DNA of 64,000 nucleotides, taken from Apostichopus japonicus (Eukaryota > Echinodermata > Holothuroidea > Aspidochirotida > Stichopodidae). Position 1 is the first letter of the stretch; each line of letters starts with the position of its first letter. Below are positions 13,401 to 26,672 of this stretch, in pieces. Where the stretch lies: positions 5,635,501-5,699,500 of the forward strand of contig NC_092575.1 in assembly GCF_037975245.1 (NCBI RefSeq), written 5' to 3'. The notes under the pieces were generated by a model. It ran no database searches. It was not told the origin of the DNA and was given only the letters and a program-made list of their open reading frames with translations. Both the position numbers and the translations under genes were made by a program.

Positions 13401-13738
13401 ATAGAGAAACAACTGAAAAGTATACAGTCGTATTATAGAGTACACTGTTAATAAATTCTACTGTAAGTATATGCCACACCTAGGCTAATATTAAAGATTA
13501 TCCACCATTCCCAGACAGAATGATTTATTATCATAAACAGTGGTTGAAATTTTTGTCAGCCTTAACAGGTAAATATTTGCAAGTAAGACACTCAGTGATG
13601 TCATTTTTTGTTTCTTTAAACATCAAACTCTGTCCACGTACACTTCATCTCACCTGCTGTTGTCTTCTCGTTTTCTTTTAGAAAGATTATTTCTCCATTC
13701 TCTCTATTTTCCTTTTCAGAGGCTACCTGGAATCGTAG
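10405..13738 (+). CDS. OSTC: Oligosaccharyltransferase complex subunit OSTC (DC2), complete
   Basis: ER-membrane subunit of the STT3A oligosaccharyltransferase, which N-glycosylates proteins as they enter the ER; OSTC helps dock the complex to the translocon. Four exons, 10405-10543, 11394-11467, 12495-12712 and 13720-13738, join in frame to 149 residues, the usual family length, with all GT-AG introns. The start [16 protein letters not shown] and the blocks [42 protein letters not shown] and [13 protein letters not shown] are characteristic. Three hydrophobic segments lie at about residues 33-52, 86-106 and 117-137, matching the known topology. The last coding exon is only 19 nt. An AATAAA at about 14692 is a candidate poly(A) signal. 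Confidence 0.97.
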
Positions 13739-15587
13739 TGATCGACTGAGACTAGGAAACAAGCAAAAAGTGCCGTTGTTATTTTTATCATTCATCCTTA
13801 CAGGTCTGAGAAGGTGACCCCAAGGCCCAAAGTGAAACTCTTAAGTAATTTCTGATCAGTGACAGAATCTCCAAATTTTTCATGTCAACATTTGTAATTG
13901 TCTATTCAGCCGTTCCTTCTTGTGAAGTGATGTAAATATATCATGTTGTATGTTTGATAATTCACAGTTGCAGAAAGAAAGAAAAGGGACAAAAGTATAG
14001 TGAAGTTGTAAATGTCAAAGCAAGATGGTAAATCACATCGAACAGTCCATTACATTAGCAAGGATAGAATAGGAAACTTATAACAGTGTCCAGTTTGTTA
14101 TTCATATCTGGACAAACCTTCATCCATGATGTGTCTGGATATTCCGGACTTTACTTTCAAGAAAGAAACTTTCTCTCCAGCCGTATCTGACCGTACATTG
14201 CGAGTCAATGAAAATATGCAAAAGATAGGGAAGTTTGGAAAGCAAAAAGCAAAGTTAAACATCCTTAGTCTAGAAACTCCAGTTCAAACTTCTTTGTTTC
14301 CGACCTTCATTTCTGTTCGGGCAATGTTGAAGAAAGATTTTCAAAACCTGTCACAAATATAGAGAGCTGCTGTGTCTTCCAGCACTGTTCTTAAACCAAA
14401 TGTTAGCATTTTATGTTATTATTTTTTTTTTAATCAATGGCAAAACTTTATTTCTGACGGGAACAATTGGAGGTAAAATTACATATTTTTTTTCTGCAGA
14501 AAATACTGTTTGTAAAAGGTATTTAACATTACCAAGGATTTACTAGTTGTGAGAAAATTAAGTTTCTTTTTTAAGTGATTTTAAAAATGTGTTCAGTATT
14601 ATTATTTTTTTTTAATGGCACACTCCATACTTCAGTTAAATCAAGCCCAGTGGTCATGCAACTTCTGTGATATTCAAATTATCAGGATCTAAATAAAAGG
14701 CAATTCTTCAAGTCCCATATTACAGTATCTACAGCTTGTCATTGATGGAATGGACAATGGCTTTGATAAATATAATCCAGCCAGCCTGATTCCATTAATA
14801 GAAAGAAAAAATTCTTGTTTGATATCAAAATCTTCAGAGATGTTTTCTTATGAACACTTTATAAAGCTATTTGTCCTAAAGTCACACCTACTTTCAAGGA
14901 TAATTCCAGTGTCCATGATGTAAAAAGAAATATGAAGCTTAACAGATTACGCACAGTGAAATGCACTCTGTAGGCGGCCCTTCATTAACGATTAATTAAA
15001 TCAGTCATGCTAATGACTGTTCTGTTAGACCACAACTTTCATTTTCTTTCTCAATCCTCTCAACGATTTGCATAACAGAGAGAAACAGGAATTGCCATTA
15101 TGGGAATGCAGTTTTGTACTTAAGTTCTTTAGGTAACTGGACTTCTTTTATTCTGTGTTTTCCTAACCCCTACCTTTCCCCTCCCCCTTTCCTCTACCCC
15201 TAAATTGTTGATATATGTTAGCATTTTTTGCAGAGCAGGGCAGCATATTTAATAATCAAGTATAATTTTTGTAATGTTTGCTCTCCTTGATGGGAAAAAA
15301 AAGAGAAAAATACAGTGAGCCATTTGTTGCAATTTTGCTCTTCTTTTACTAATTTTTTTGTCTCAAGAGACGTTGTCCAGTGTCACAGCTTTTGCACTAC
15401 ATCCCTTATAAACCAGATATTAACTTTGAGCTGAAGTACACCAGCAACTGTGTATGCTGGACCACTCATCAATGCCTTGAAACTATTTATGGCTATATCA
15501 TGTTATGTAATATTAGACATCTTTATTGTACTTTATAATGATGCCATAGTGCATTTTGCAAACACTAAAAATTGGGGTTGTTGGCAT
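13739..15587. other. OSTC 3' region and spacer
   Basis: Mostly AT-rich, with poly-T and poly-A runs and AATAAA near 14692. The 78-codon open frame at 14126-14362 shows no family resemblance and probably lies in the 3' UTR or spacer. Confidence 0.4.
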
Positions 15588-15975
15588 ATAGACCTAGTTT
15601 TCACCGGAAAGGGTTAAAATATCTCAAATGAAAAGCCAATTGTAGTTGAATGCATGGTTGCCGGACAAATACCCCCGGACACATACCCCCTGGACTCATA
15701 CAAGGGACAAGTAACCCCGGGACAAGTAACCCCCGGACAAAAACCCCTGAGGACGAATACCTCCGAGAACAACTTCCCCCAGGACAACTACCCCCCCCCG
15801 ACATAAACCTCAAGGATAAGTACCCCCCAGAAAATTATCCCCTTGACAATTACCCACGAGGACAATTTACTATTAACGGACTCGCTCCATACACACCTTA
15901 GAACTAAGCCTAGCTATGATCTTAAGGGGCATGTGCAATATGGCTTGTCATTGGTATCACAATTACCATGTATCG
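15588..15975. repeat. Dispersed repeat interrupted by a ~16-bp GGACAA(A/G)TACCCCC minisatellite
   Basis: The flanks match 37762-37944 closely: GACCTAGTTT, CTCAAATGAAA, CAATTGTAGTTGAATGCAT, then ACTATTAACGGACTCGCTCC and ATGGCTTGTCATTGG. In this copy about 210 bp (15658-15868) of variable units related to GGACAAGTAACCCCCG are present where the other copy goes directly from GAATGCAT to TACTATTAACGG. The frames through the array (83 and 70 codons) are low-complexity translations, not genes. Confidence 0.75.
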
Positions 15976-16730
15976 TTATACTAACTAAATGGACATGATC
16001 ATACGGATTTGAGATGATACCATGGAAAAAAATCATTCCCTCTAATAAATAATCTGCTCTAGCAGCAAACAGGCTGGACTGAAAATGTGAATGGCGATGC
16101 AGAACAGGATGTTGTGGACTGTTTAGTGTAGTAGAAAAAGAGAAGTTCAGGAGGGACACTCAAATCCCCATCAAGGACCCTATAGGAGGGAAAAAAACTG
16201 AAGACACAAACACTCAGACCCGATTACAATGCTTAAAGTGCTTGTCCAAAGCATTCTTTAAGTACAACTTCCTCAGGCAATCCCTCATTCACAACCCTAT
16301 TAGAAAAAAAGTCATGCCGAATATTAATCCTCCTTTTGGAGTTTAAGACACAATGACCTCTGTTTGTGCATGTGCTGCCAGGGTTGGGGGGGGGGGGGAT
16401 AGGGAGGGTTGAGTAGGATAATTAAGGCATTAATGAACGTGCCCATAACCTTAATAACGAAGGGAACAAATAGATTGTAGTTACCGAGAAAAAATGGTGG
16501 ATAGTTGGACAATGTGACAATGTCTTTAAGACTTGGACTGATTGAATATATGCGAGTTCCAAGACACTTCTTTAGACTGGCAGTTATCAATGTGAGGTGG
16601 TTCTCAACCTCAAATTGTCAAGTTTTATCAAATGTAACCAATCGCAGAGAAATGATATTGTGTATGACCTAGGCTAAACGGGCATTAGGCGTTAGGATGA
16701 AAAACAGTGGTTAAGTGCGCTCATCGGTCG

Positions 16731-18600
16731 GTCTGGTTCAGTGGCGGAGATTTCTTGTCAGAAGTGGGGGGGTTGCAGGCCATTGATGAAATAAAAAGTC
16801 ATAACTGCTGGCTCACTATCTAAGTGGAGCGCCACCATAAGTTGGCGCGAAGTGCACAAGAATTTTTGGCAAATATTGCCTCCCAAATTGCAGTAAATGG
16901 CACTGCCCAGGCCTTGAAAAGCTGCATTTAACAAGGGGCGTATGCAGGATTTTCTAACCCGGGGGACGCGTATTACTATCTAAGCGGAGCGCCACCATAG
17001 GTTGGCGCGCAGCGTACAAGCAAATTTCTGGTTTTGGTACCCCCAGATCACCGGAAATGGCACTTCTCGGGCTTGAAACTGACCAACCATATGTACACTT
17101 TTGCCTGAGAACCAAGTTTTTTCCAAATACTTTTTTTCTCATCTATAACCTTTTTGAAGATTGTCACCAGTCACACATCATGTTCGACTTCATCACATAT
17201 CCTGTGGATCATTGCTTTTGTAGGTGATTCTTCATCGCGGCCCACAATATCCGTCAGCCCCACTGTTCAGAATTTGAAAATTCACAATTCTCGTGAATAA
17301 ATTCACTTCAAAACATACCCATAATGTTGCACAAAATATCATCTATGGACAACCGATATAGAAAAACTTCCTTCAAACCCTAACAGACGGGTCAAAATTG
17401 CACGAGTATGATGAAGTATGATGAAGAATGTTGGTTAGGGAATTTTCGAAAATTCAGACGGCTACTAAAAAATTTCGTTGAAGGAAATAAAAATATACCA
17501 GATATTTCCGAATCCGAACACTACACACATCGACAGTTTTGAGCATGGGCGCAGATCAGTCTTGGATAATGGTGGGGACGCGTGTCTGTTCTATGACACT
17601 ATCTAAGCGGAGCGCGACCATGGGTTCGCGCGTAGCGTACGATTTTTTGGGGCAAATATACCTCCCAGATCGCCGGAAATAACACTTCCCAGACCTAATG
17701 ATGCTCCTAAACCTCCTTAAGTTTTAGATCTCATGGCTTAGAAATTTAGTTTGGGGAAATACATGCATGGGCGTCTGCAGAAAAAAAAATCAGGGGAAAA
17801 ATAATCCAAGTAGACTTTTGTATACGATGGGTCTGGCGTCCTCTCCCAGAAAACAATTATAGACTGCCGCAAATGCGATTTCCGTCCTATATTTAACAAC
17901 TGTGGATAAAATACAATAAAATGAGAACTGCTGCATTTCATTTGCACAATGCTGGATCAAACTGCGCCAAAGTTCAATACAGGGGAACTTGAAATGCAGC
18001 TATTGGTCAAGACAAATTGGTGGGGACACGGTATATGTCCCCACTACTGAAAAAGTTGGATGTGATATCTGCTGTTTGCTTTACAAATTCGAATAATTTT
18101 GTCACTGTTCCTCTTTCTCTTCCCGTTTTCTTGCCGTATTTCTACTCCATCCTTTTCTCCTTTTCTCTTTCTTCTTTTTCTTTACCTTCCTTCACCTCGT
18201 TGAAGTTGGCAAGTGTATACAGTTCCAAAGCTATTCAACAGCAACAAAACGTTATTTTGTGTATGTCTGTTGTGGGGTGAAGTTAGCGCTATGAGCTACA
18301 AGTTCCAATGCGCAAGGTGGGGGAAAGGGGCTAGAAATAATGTGTGGGTCAATTCTAACTCGGTTTTCGGTCGTTAATTGTTGATGTAGCCTACCAGGTA
18401 AAAGGTTGAAATGACTTTAACAATTTCAAATTTAATAATTTGATTTATTATGCCATTTGGAGCACATAACATAGGCTATAACAGAACATTACTGGCAAAA
18501 ACTAGGGGGGGTTGATTGTGTGGGCCAACCTCCCCTCTTCAAAAAGTGGGGGGGTTAAAACCCCCCCAACCCCCCCTGTTTCTCCGCCAGTGGTCTGGTT
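16731..18600 (+). mobile_element. Complete non-autonomous hAT-like element, 1854 bp, with 8-bp target duplication
   Basis: The element is 16739-18592. Its left end reads CAGTGGCGGAGA and its right end TCTCCGCCAGTG; the right end reversed is CACTGGCGGAGA, so the inverted repeats match at 11 of 12 bases. GTCTGGTT stands directly on both sides (16731-16738 and 18593-18600), a perfect 8-bp duplication as expected for hAT insertion. G-rich tracts adjoin the left terminus and C-rich tracts the right. It contains the three ~100-bp sub-repeats and no transposase frame. It lies between OSTC and BLMH. The near identity with the copy at 1-1537 indicates recent mobility. Confidence 0.92.
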
Positions 18601-19951
18601 GAGTGGGGTTTGAAAAAATGGGTATTCATGACTTTGCAATCTAGGTCACGATGGTGGAGTTAATGTTCAAGATGGGGTAACCTTGGAGGGAAGGGGGGTC
18701 TTAATGTTACTTCTCCCTCACACATGCCTGTCTATATTTTAGTGTCAAACTTCTAGTGGCACTGCCACATGTGACCTTGCTTGTTGGGGAGCAACTTATC
18801 AAGCTACCTCAAAACTTTCCGATAAAATGGACCCTCTGTGCATTTTGTACGACGAATTCAAAGAATTGGTCTTAATTTTTCATCAAAAGGGCACTTTCAA
18901 AACAAAAGGCACATTTTAATTCCAAAAATTTAAAGTACTATTTTTACTGAAAATAAGGGAAGTTTTTATTTCATGAAGGGCAATTCTGAGGCTCAGGATA
19001 ATTGCACGATCAATTTGCCCATGTAAACCCCCTCCCCCTTCTCCGTCACCCCTGACAAAATAACAAATATATGTTCACTCTGGAACTCACAAGTCTTAAC
19101 GAATACAGTAAAGCAGCTATCAATAAAGGCCTGTACAAAATACCGTAGAAACTAAGTTACGGGTACGTCGGTATCAGGGTGCCTTATGAGGTCCTAGATT
19201 GAAAATTTTGAACCTAATGTTATAGTCGCTAATTGACTGTGAACGGAGTGGCCTATCGTGTAAATGTACGAGAAATGTAATCTTCAATATCTTCATTAAA
19301 ATTAGCAATTAAGAATTGAAATTATTATTGTTAGCATTCGTAGGTTTCATCTGATGTGTAAATTATAGTTTTAAATGAAAAAGGGTAAATTTAAGCATAC
19401 CGAAAACTTAAAAATAAGGGAAAAAACGATCTTTTTACGGATGCTAATAACATCCATTTCGTATTCAATGTACATAATCGAGCATATACAGTTTCAGATG
19501 TGAGTGCAATATAAGTGCGCCTTTTCACTCTTACACCAGGTATTACCATTGATCCCATTCACGTCCCACATCAACACCAACACCCTGCGTGGTGGCATGC
19601 GGAGAGTCACATATAATCAATCGGTAGGCAACATTTTAGGTATTACATATATATCCATATGGTTACAAAATTCTGCAGCGCCCTCGTATTTGTCATCGTG
19701 ATAATAGAATTCGCGGAATCGGTTTTTCGTGTTTTCGAGAACTACTTGATGTATCACTCATCACACAGTAAGTTACACAATTGGTAGATAACGTAGCGAA
19801 TGTTCCGGCGTTAAATTTCTCATTCGAAGTCCTAAGATTAAACAAAGCAAAACGTTGAGGCCGGTAAAACGTATCATACTGCCTTCTTTCCGGGGAGAGG
19901 ATACTTCGAATTTTAGCTGATTGCAGTTTACCAAAAAATACATGCAAAAAA
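18601..19951. other. Spacer upstream of BLMH
   Basis: No coding frame with family resemblance. The BLMH promoter and 5' UTR are expected toward the right end, but no core promoter element stands out. Confidence 0.4.
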
Positions 19952-22900
19952 ATGACAGGTTAGTATTTAGGCTACTGTACAGTAAAGTCTGACCAAAGTT
20001 TGTTTATTTCCGCAACCATAGCCTAGGCCTAGTTTAGGCCAAGCCTGGACATACACACCCAGGCGACTGATTACCCACGCAAACCTGGATGTAACGTACC
20101 ACCTAACTGAGGGATGAAATTATATCACGAAACAAACTCAGAATAGTCATTTCTGATCAATTGTCAGCCTACTATATATCTGTGCTATACTGTTATATTG
20201 TTAGTTGCACTGATACAGTGATAGTGATAGACACTGTAGTTGCCATGTTCTCAAGTCAAATTGTAACCACTATTTCAATGGCGCTTTTAATCTTCAAGGC
20301 TGAACAGAAGCGGCCAAAATTGCCACAGTGAAACAAGGAAACATCATTGTTTGTATTTTGAGACACCACCGTACATTATTCTACCAATTTAAGGAGATAT
20401 TATACATTAAATTCAATGCATGAGTAAAGTTATCGAATTTTATTTTTTATTTTGAGCAGATAACCGTGACATTTACTAGTGAAACTCTTTCTATTTCTGA
20501 CAGAATCTGATCAAAACATTGATGAAACCATATAGTTGAAGAATGGAACTAAACCACACAACAAAATCAGCTAGACTGTAATTACCGTTGTCCTTGAAAA
20601 GGAACATAAATATATCATCATAAACAAAAGTCTGAAATTAATCCCCCATAAAAAGAGAGTTTCAGGTTGTTTATTGGCATCTAGATAGAGATAATAACAT
20701 ACATTCAGTTTTGGTAGAGATCATACTTTGTGAACTTTAGAAAACTGCAGAAGATGAAACTTTGCCTGCATTAATTCTTTCCAACTTTGGCTAAATTATG
20801 TTAAACCAGCAGCTTATGAACCTGTTAGAAGCCAAAAATAATCTTGGATTGAAAACAATAGATTTGCAAAAGTTTAACTTTGACCGCACGGTCAACATCT
20901 TACATTACTGACCACATGGTCTTTATGATATGTACAGAGCTGAATTTCTGAACATCAGAGCTGTGCTGAAAGTTTGCTCAATTGCATTGACTCTTATTCT
21001 CGAATCAAGCATAATTTTACGCTTTTGTATTAAAGCATGTGAGAAGAATATATATGTATTATTATGTGTTCCAATATATAAAACAAATTGATCATATAAC
21101 TTTGTAACTTTGTTTAATAGTTACAAAATCTTAATAAGATACATTTTTATTCATTTTAAAATCTCATTCTATCGTTTCACTTTTTCAGAACTAACGCAAT
21201 CCCAGATTGATGAATATTCCAAGGAATTTTATTCTGATTCAAAGAATTTACTGGCACAAAGCGTGGCTGTCAAATTTGATCCTTTAGAAGTTTCAATAAA
21301 TAGAGATATTTTGAACAGCTACCATCACTGCTTTCAGCACAAGGTAAGTTTTTGATTTGTTGATCATATTATAACTTCTGACATTTTATCAGATATGTGA
21401 AAGTGAAAAGGATGAGTTAACCTCATGACAAAAGGAAAAACAAGGGATAAATATCTTTCATGACAATAGCAACATGATTTTCAGCTCATATTTTGATATA
21501 CTCATGATATTTTGATATATATACTCCTTTTGTTGATTGTTTCAAATATCAAGGTCGCAGAGGTCAAACCTGTCACAAACCAACGGAGTTCAGGACGATG
21601 TTGGATCTTCGCCTGTCTCAACGTGATGAGACTGCCATTTATGAAAGAACTGAATATCGATGACTTTGAGTTCAGTCAAAACTACATATTCTTCTGGGAT
21701 AAGGTAGGCTGGAGTAAGCTTCACTCTGATAACAAATATCCCAGAGCTGATTGCCTGTATTTACATTAAAATGGCACAAAATTAGTGTTTGTTTTAGGCC
21801 GTCGGTCTTCAGAGCTTTTAACCAATCTACCAGATATTAAATTACTAAGATTGCAGTTGAACAAACTAAGACAATTGCCTAGGTCTTTTTTCTACAAAAG
21901 ACAGTGAATTTATACAGAGTTCTTAATTTGTTTACTTTTACAATTACAAAGAGTTTGTCATTCAGACATCCAGACACTTTTCCTAACACTACACTACTCG
22001 CATGTGACCAGACAATCAGAAATATTTTTCTTTCATGTTTAATATTATCTTAGATAAAAGTTGACTAGTCATGAATAATCATAATATCTTTGAGCCGAAA
22101 CAAAGCATATTTTCTTTCTCATAAACTAGTCTTTCTATTTTACACGTACAGGTGGAGAGAACCAACTACTTCCTTCAAAGTTTTGTCGACGTCTTCAAGA
22201 AAAACCTCCCCGTCGATAGTCGTCTGGTCAGCTACCTGTTGTCCAACCCGGTCAACGATGGTGGACAGTGGGACATGTTGGTGAACCTCATAGAGAAGTA
22301 CGGAGTCATGCCCAAGAAATGCTTCCCTGAATCGCACAGTTCAAACGCCTCTCGGAGGCTGAATGGACTCTTAAATACCAAGGTGAGTTTTGTTTGATAT
22401 GGTTGTCATTCTGTGTTATCATTGACCAAGAGCTGGTTACTTTCCATAACTTTAATCCTGATACCTCACCACAGGTCACATCACGTCGCACCTGGCATGT
22501 CTCACAGCATCTTACATGTCACATAACACATCACACTCATCACATCACCTGATTTGTGATGTGATACTTCACATTTCTGTGATGTGATACAATGATGTGA
22601 TACAATGATGATACTGTGATGTGATACAATGTACTTCACATTTCCTCAGCTTGCATATCACATATCACCTCCCAAATCGCCTAACGTATCAAATCACATC
22701 GCAAAAATGTCACATCAAACCACATATGACACCACCTATCTCACAGCATATGTATCACATCGCATGTTGTGCCACATCACATGTGTCATGTCACTAACAT
22801 CACATTACATATATCGCTTCATTCACATCACATATTACACCATATCATGTCATCTATCATATTATGCATTATACCATTGTGTATTGTCTTGTGAATCGTA

Positions 22901-25900
22901 TTGTATAATGTGTGTTATGGCTTGATGTGTTATGGTATGATGTGTTATGGTATGATGTGTTATGGTATGTGTAATGGTATGAGGTGTTATGGTATGATGT
23001 TGTGATATGTTATGATGTGTTATGGTATGATGTGTTATGGTATGGTATGATGTGTTATGGTATGATTTGTTATGGTATGATGTGTTATGGTAGAAGGTGT
23101 TTCTAATCTTCCTGTTTTTCTTTGAGTTACTCAATTTCTTTTTGTGATTGTCATTCACACAGATCAGAGAGTACGCTCATATACTCTATGAAATGGTGGA
23201 GAGGAAAGCCACTGATGATGAAATTCAAGCGGAGATTAAGAGGATGGTCGGAGAAGCTTTCAGGATCTGTGCCATCCTCCTTGGGACGCCTCCAAAAGAG
23301 TTCACGTGGGAATATTACGACAAGACCAGAAACCATAAAGTGGTCGGGCCAATCACACCTCAGGATTTCTACTCACAGCTTGTGAAACCAGTATTCAACA
23401 TGAAGGACAAAGTAAGTCTTTGTAAATACTATAAGAAAATACTGGAACTTACAGGATATATACCAAAATTAAGTGCAACCAGGGGGTGTAAGGTTGTATG
23501 CAATATCCTGGACTGGAAATTTATTCTACTCAAGAAGTACCCTGTAAGACAATTAACTAACCCGCCTACCGACTGTCTGTCATTGTAATTGATATTCTAG
23601 CCTATATAGACAACTGCTAAATCGCAACTCGTGGTAGCTACACTGTGAATATTAACTTTTTTATACAGTGTGTCCATAAAGATCCGTTTATTAGAGAATT
23701 AGTGTACAAAGCCTATACAAGAGTTCATGGATCTCGGATATAAACAAAGAAAACAGATATTATGATACTAGAAACAAGCCTATTGGTGTAGGGGGAATAA
23801 ATATTTCACTTGAAGCAATGATTTTTTACAGTGCATATCCCTGCCAAAATACAAACAAATACAAACCCATAGAGAGCATGTATTGGAACTGGATACGAAT
23901 CTACAAGACTCACCAGCCGTACAGCCCAGATCGTTGATCAGGGATTTCAATAGAGGGCTCACTTCTCTTAATCATTTCTCTCTTATCGCAGATATGTCTC
24001 GTCAACGACCCGAGGCCGAACAGCCCTTTCGGTAAAGGTTACACCGTAGAGTACCTGGGTAATGTGGTCGGCGGACAGAGGACGTTTTATAACAACCAGC
24101 CCATCGAAGTACTGAAAGCGGCCGCTGCATCTACTCTAATGGAGGGAGAGGTAAAGCTTCCCTTTATCATTCCAAAGCTCTTAATTGGCTGAGATGAGGG
24201 AGGGACTGGTCGGGGCAGGGTATGGGGAAGGGGGAGACATAGTGGAGGTATACATGCATATGCTGAAAGAGAAGGTGTTCCAGATAAGAAAGATCTTTTT
24301 AACGATAGAGATTCTTTAGAGATAAACAATAAGATAAACAATAATTGTAATAGTGCCTATATTCTAAATTAAAACATGTAAACTATATAGTATCATATGA
24401 ATTTCTATGCATGCCAGGTGTTTGTGTTTTATTTCTTACAAATAAGTTCAAAGAACTTGCATAGTTTCAAATTGCTGTGTTATATAATTGTATTTAGTGA
24501 TTGCTTGTTCCATTCAATATTTCTCTCTGGTGAAATTTGATAGTTCATTACGAGAAGTGTTGTTTTACTTATCTTCCTTTTAACTCAATTTTCTTCTCCT
24601 TCAAATTATTGGTTTCTCATCTTTATTTATTTAATTTTTTGATCATCATATTTTTAAACTTTCATCTTCCTGTTTCTAGTCTGTTTGGTTCGGTTGTGAC
24701 GTGGGCAAACACTACAGTGGTAAGACTGGCATCCTGGATCTCAATGTGTGAGTATACCAGCCAGACTTTCAGACCAAAAGATTATTTTTTAAATGAAATT
24801 CCTTTACAATGCCTGATGTTAGTCAATTGTTTTTTATGATTCAATGCTTGTGAGGTGCTGACTTTAATAACGGCCTGTGTGATAGAGTTAGTAGTAGATT
24901 GCCCAGTTACATTAATGAGCCTTTTATATAATTAACAGGGTAAATTCTAAACAAATGAAAGTATTATTGAAATTAAGTCAACCTCTATGTTTGAATTTGA
25001 GTTGTTTAAAGCGTTAAACAATCAAACAATTAAACAAATCGAAAATGGATTTTTTTTTTTTTTTTTTTTTGAACAAAATTTTTTTTACAAACCAAACCCA
25101 TCAATTTTATGGACAGGTTAGTCACAGATAACACTCTATAAACAGATATTTAGAAATTACAATTATGCCCTTACAAATAGATGAAAAGATGGAAAATTGT
25201 CTAGAAAGTCCAGACTTTACAGCAATTGGAAATGCTTTCTGTAAGTGAATACCTTTTAGACAATAACCAATAAGAGACTTAACTGGACACATTTCATCTT
25301 TCAGGAGGAACTATGACCTCGTGTTTGGAGTAACCACACGAAACATTGACAAGGCCAAAAGACTGCTCTTTGGTGAATCACTGATGACCCATGCGATGGT
25401 ATTCACAGGTGTTTCACTCGAGGTAAACCCACCATCTATCAGAGATGTATTATATTTAATAAGTCTAGTTTGTGTTGTTTAAGTGTGTCTTGTTGTTATT
25501 CAGTCTGTTTAGTATCGAATGTATCTTGTAGCCAGAGGTGTAGCTAGGGTATCAGGGGCCCCGGTTCAAATGTGAGAGCAGGGGCCCTGTACCCTACTTC
25601 ATCTAAACTGGACTTTACACACATTCTGTCTGCCTATCTCACTCCATAGGCAGTTCTCCAATGGTTGGCTCAAAATGTTGGAACCAATTCTAGGGGGCCC
25701 CTGTACTTTGGGGGCCCTAGTTTAATGGACCCATTTCCAGAGTGAGAGCTGGGGGCCTGTACCCTACTTCATCTAAACTGAACTATTAACACGGCTGTAA
25801 ATGTAAAAGCCACCAAGTTCTGCCTGGCTATCTTACTCCAAAGGCAGTTCTCCATCAGTTGGCTCAAAATGTTGAAAACCAAACCTAGGGGCCCACTGTG

Positions 25901-26672
25901 CTTTGGGGGGGGGGCCTAGATCAATTGACCCTCTATCGCCTACATGTCTGTGTGCAGTGCAAAAATAAAAAGCTCTTTTGATGTTATGGTCATGGTTTTC
26001 TTAATTTCAGAACAAAGGAGAGACCCCCAACGGCAATAGGACGATAAAATGGAGAGTGGAGAACTCTTGGGGTGAAGATTGTGGTGATAAAGGTAGGAAA
26101 ACAAAATGGCTTCTTTGATTTGATTTTGTCCTCTCGTTTTGCAATATTTATGGACACCACTCACTTTATTTACGGCAAGACATCTACCCGGTGTTTTATT
26201 GGCGTAATCTAATGGTCGATGAATAATTTCCAACAACACTTCAAGAACTTGTATTCCGAGTTGTAACGAGTATTAGGTCGAGGCTTAGACATTGCCTGTG
26301 ATTTTTTGTGCCTGAAGTCATTGTGTACTATGGACTATGTACATTGTGTTCTATGTGTACATTGTGTACTATCTCTATGGATGGGGCAGGGGGGGGGGGA
26401 AGGTGACAAACTTACTTGAGTGACCTTGCGCTTGACATTTGGTTGACTGGAGTGGTGGCAAGTTGTGACAACACTCCGTGACGCATCACTGTTTGTATTT
26501 CGCAGGATATCTCATCATGTCCGACGACTGGTTTTCCGAGTTTGTCTATGAAGTGATCGTGGACAAGAAACACCTCGCTGCCGAGGTCCTGGAGGTGCAG
26601 AACCAAGACCCTGTGGTTCTTCCAGCCTGGGATCCGATGGGCGCCCTGGCCGAACTACCTGCTAAACTATAG
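19952..26672 (+). CDS. BLMH: Bleomycin hydrolase
   Basis: Cytosolic papain-family (C1B) cysteine aminopeptidase that trims peptides, inactivates bleomycin and hydrolyses homocysteine thiolactone; known homologues are hexamers. Exons: 21189-21343, 21554-21703, 22152-22382, 23163-23411, 23992-24150, 24680-24747, 25305-25422, 26011-26092 and 26506-26672, plus a proposed 7-nt first coding exon at 19952-19958 (ATG ACA G). Together they give 461 residues in one frame (human about 455). The triad is visible: Cys in SSGRCWIF (about residue 70), His in GESLMTHAM (about 369) and Asn in RVENSWGED (about 397). Further family blocks are NDGGQWDMLV, VWFGCDVGKHYSGK and LPAWDPMGALAE; five residues extend beyond the usual C-terminus. 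The tiny first exon is an inference; the rest is firm. Confidence 0.93.
22480..23096. repeat. CACATCACAT-type and TATGGTATGATGTGT tandem repeats in a BLMH intron
   Basis: The first part (about 22480-22870) is a degenerate mixture of CACATCA and its complement GATGTG. The second part (about 22905-23095) is a cleaner ~15-bp tandem array of TATGGTATGATGTGT units. Both sit in the intron before 23163. The open frames through them are repeat translations. Confidence 0.75.
25530..25935. repeat. Diverged tandem duplication (~185-bp spacing) rich in GGGGCCC
   Basis: Two copies of a stretch containing CCTGTACCCTACTTCATCTAAACTG, GGCAGTTCTCCA and TTGGCTCAAAATGTTG occur at about 25580-25700 and 25755-25915, in a BLMH intron. 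The opening words GCCAGAGGTGTAGCTAGGG resemble the GCGTAGC termini of DNA transposons, so this may be a decayed MITE. No paired end or target duplication was found. Confidence 0.5.

Noticed and set aside
15650-15901. Pro/Gly/Thr-rich 83-codon frame resembling a structural protein
   Set aside because: It is a translation of the C-rich minisatellite and is equally open on the other strand.
1-18275. A single giant transposon or fold-back unit bounded by 1.5-kb inverted repeats and carrying two genes
   Set aside because: The right repeat has its own hAT termini and a perfect 8-bp duplication immediately around it, so it is an independent insertion.
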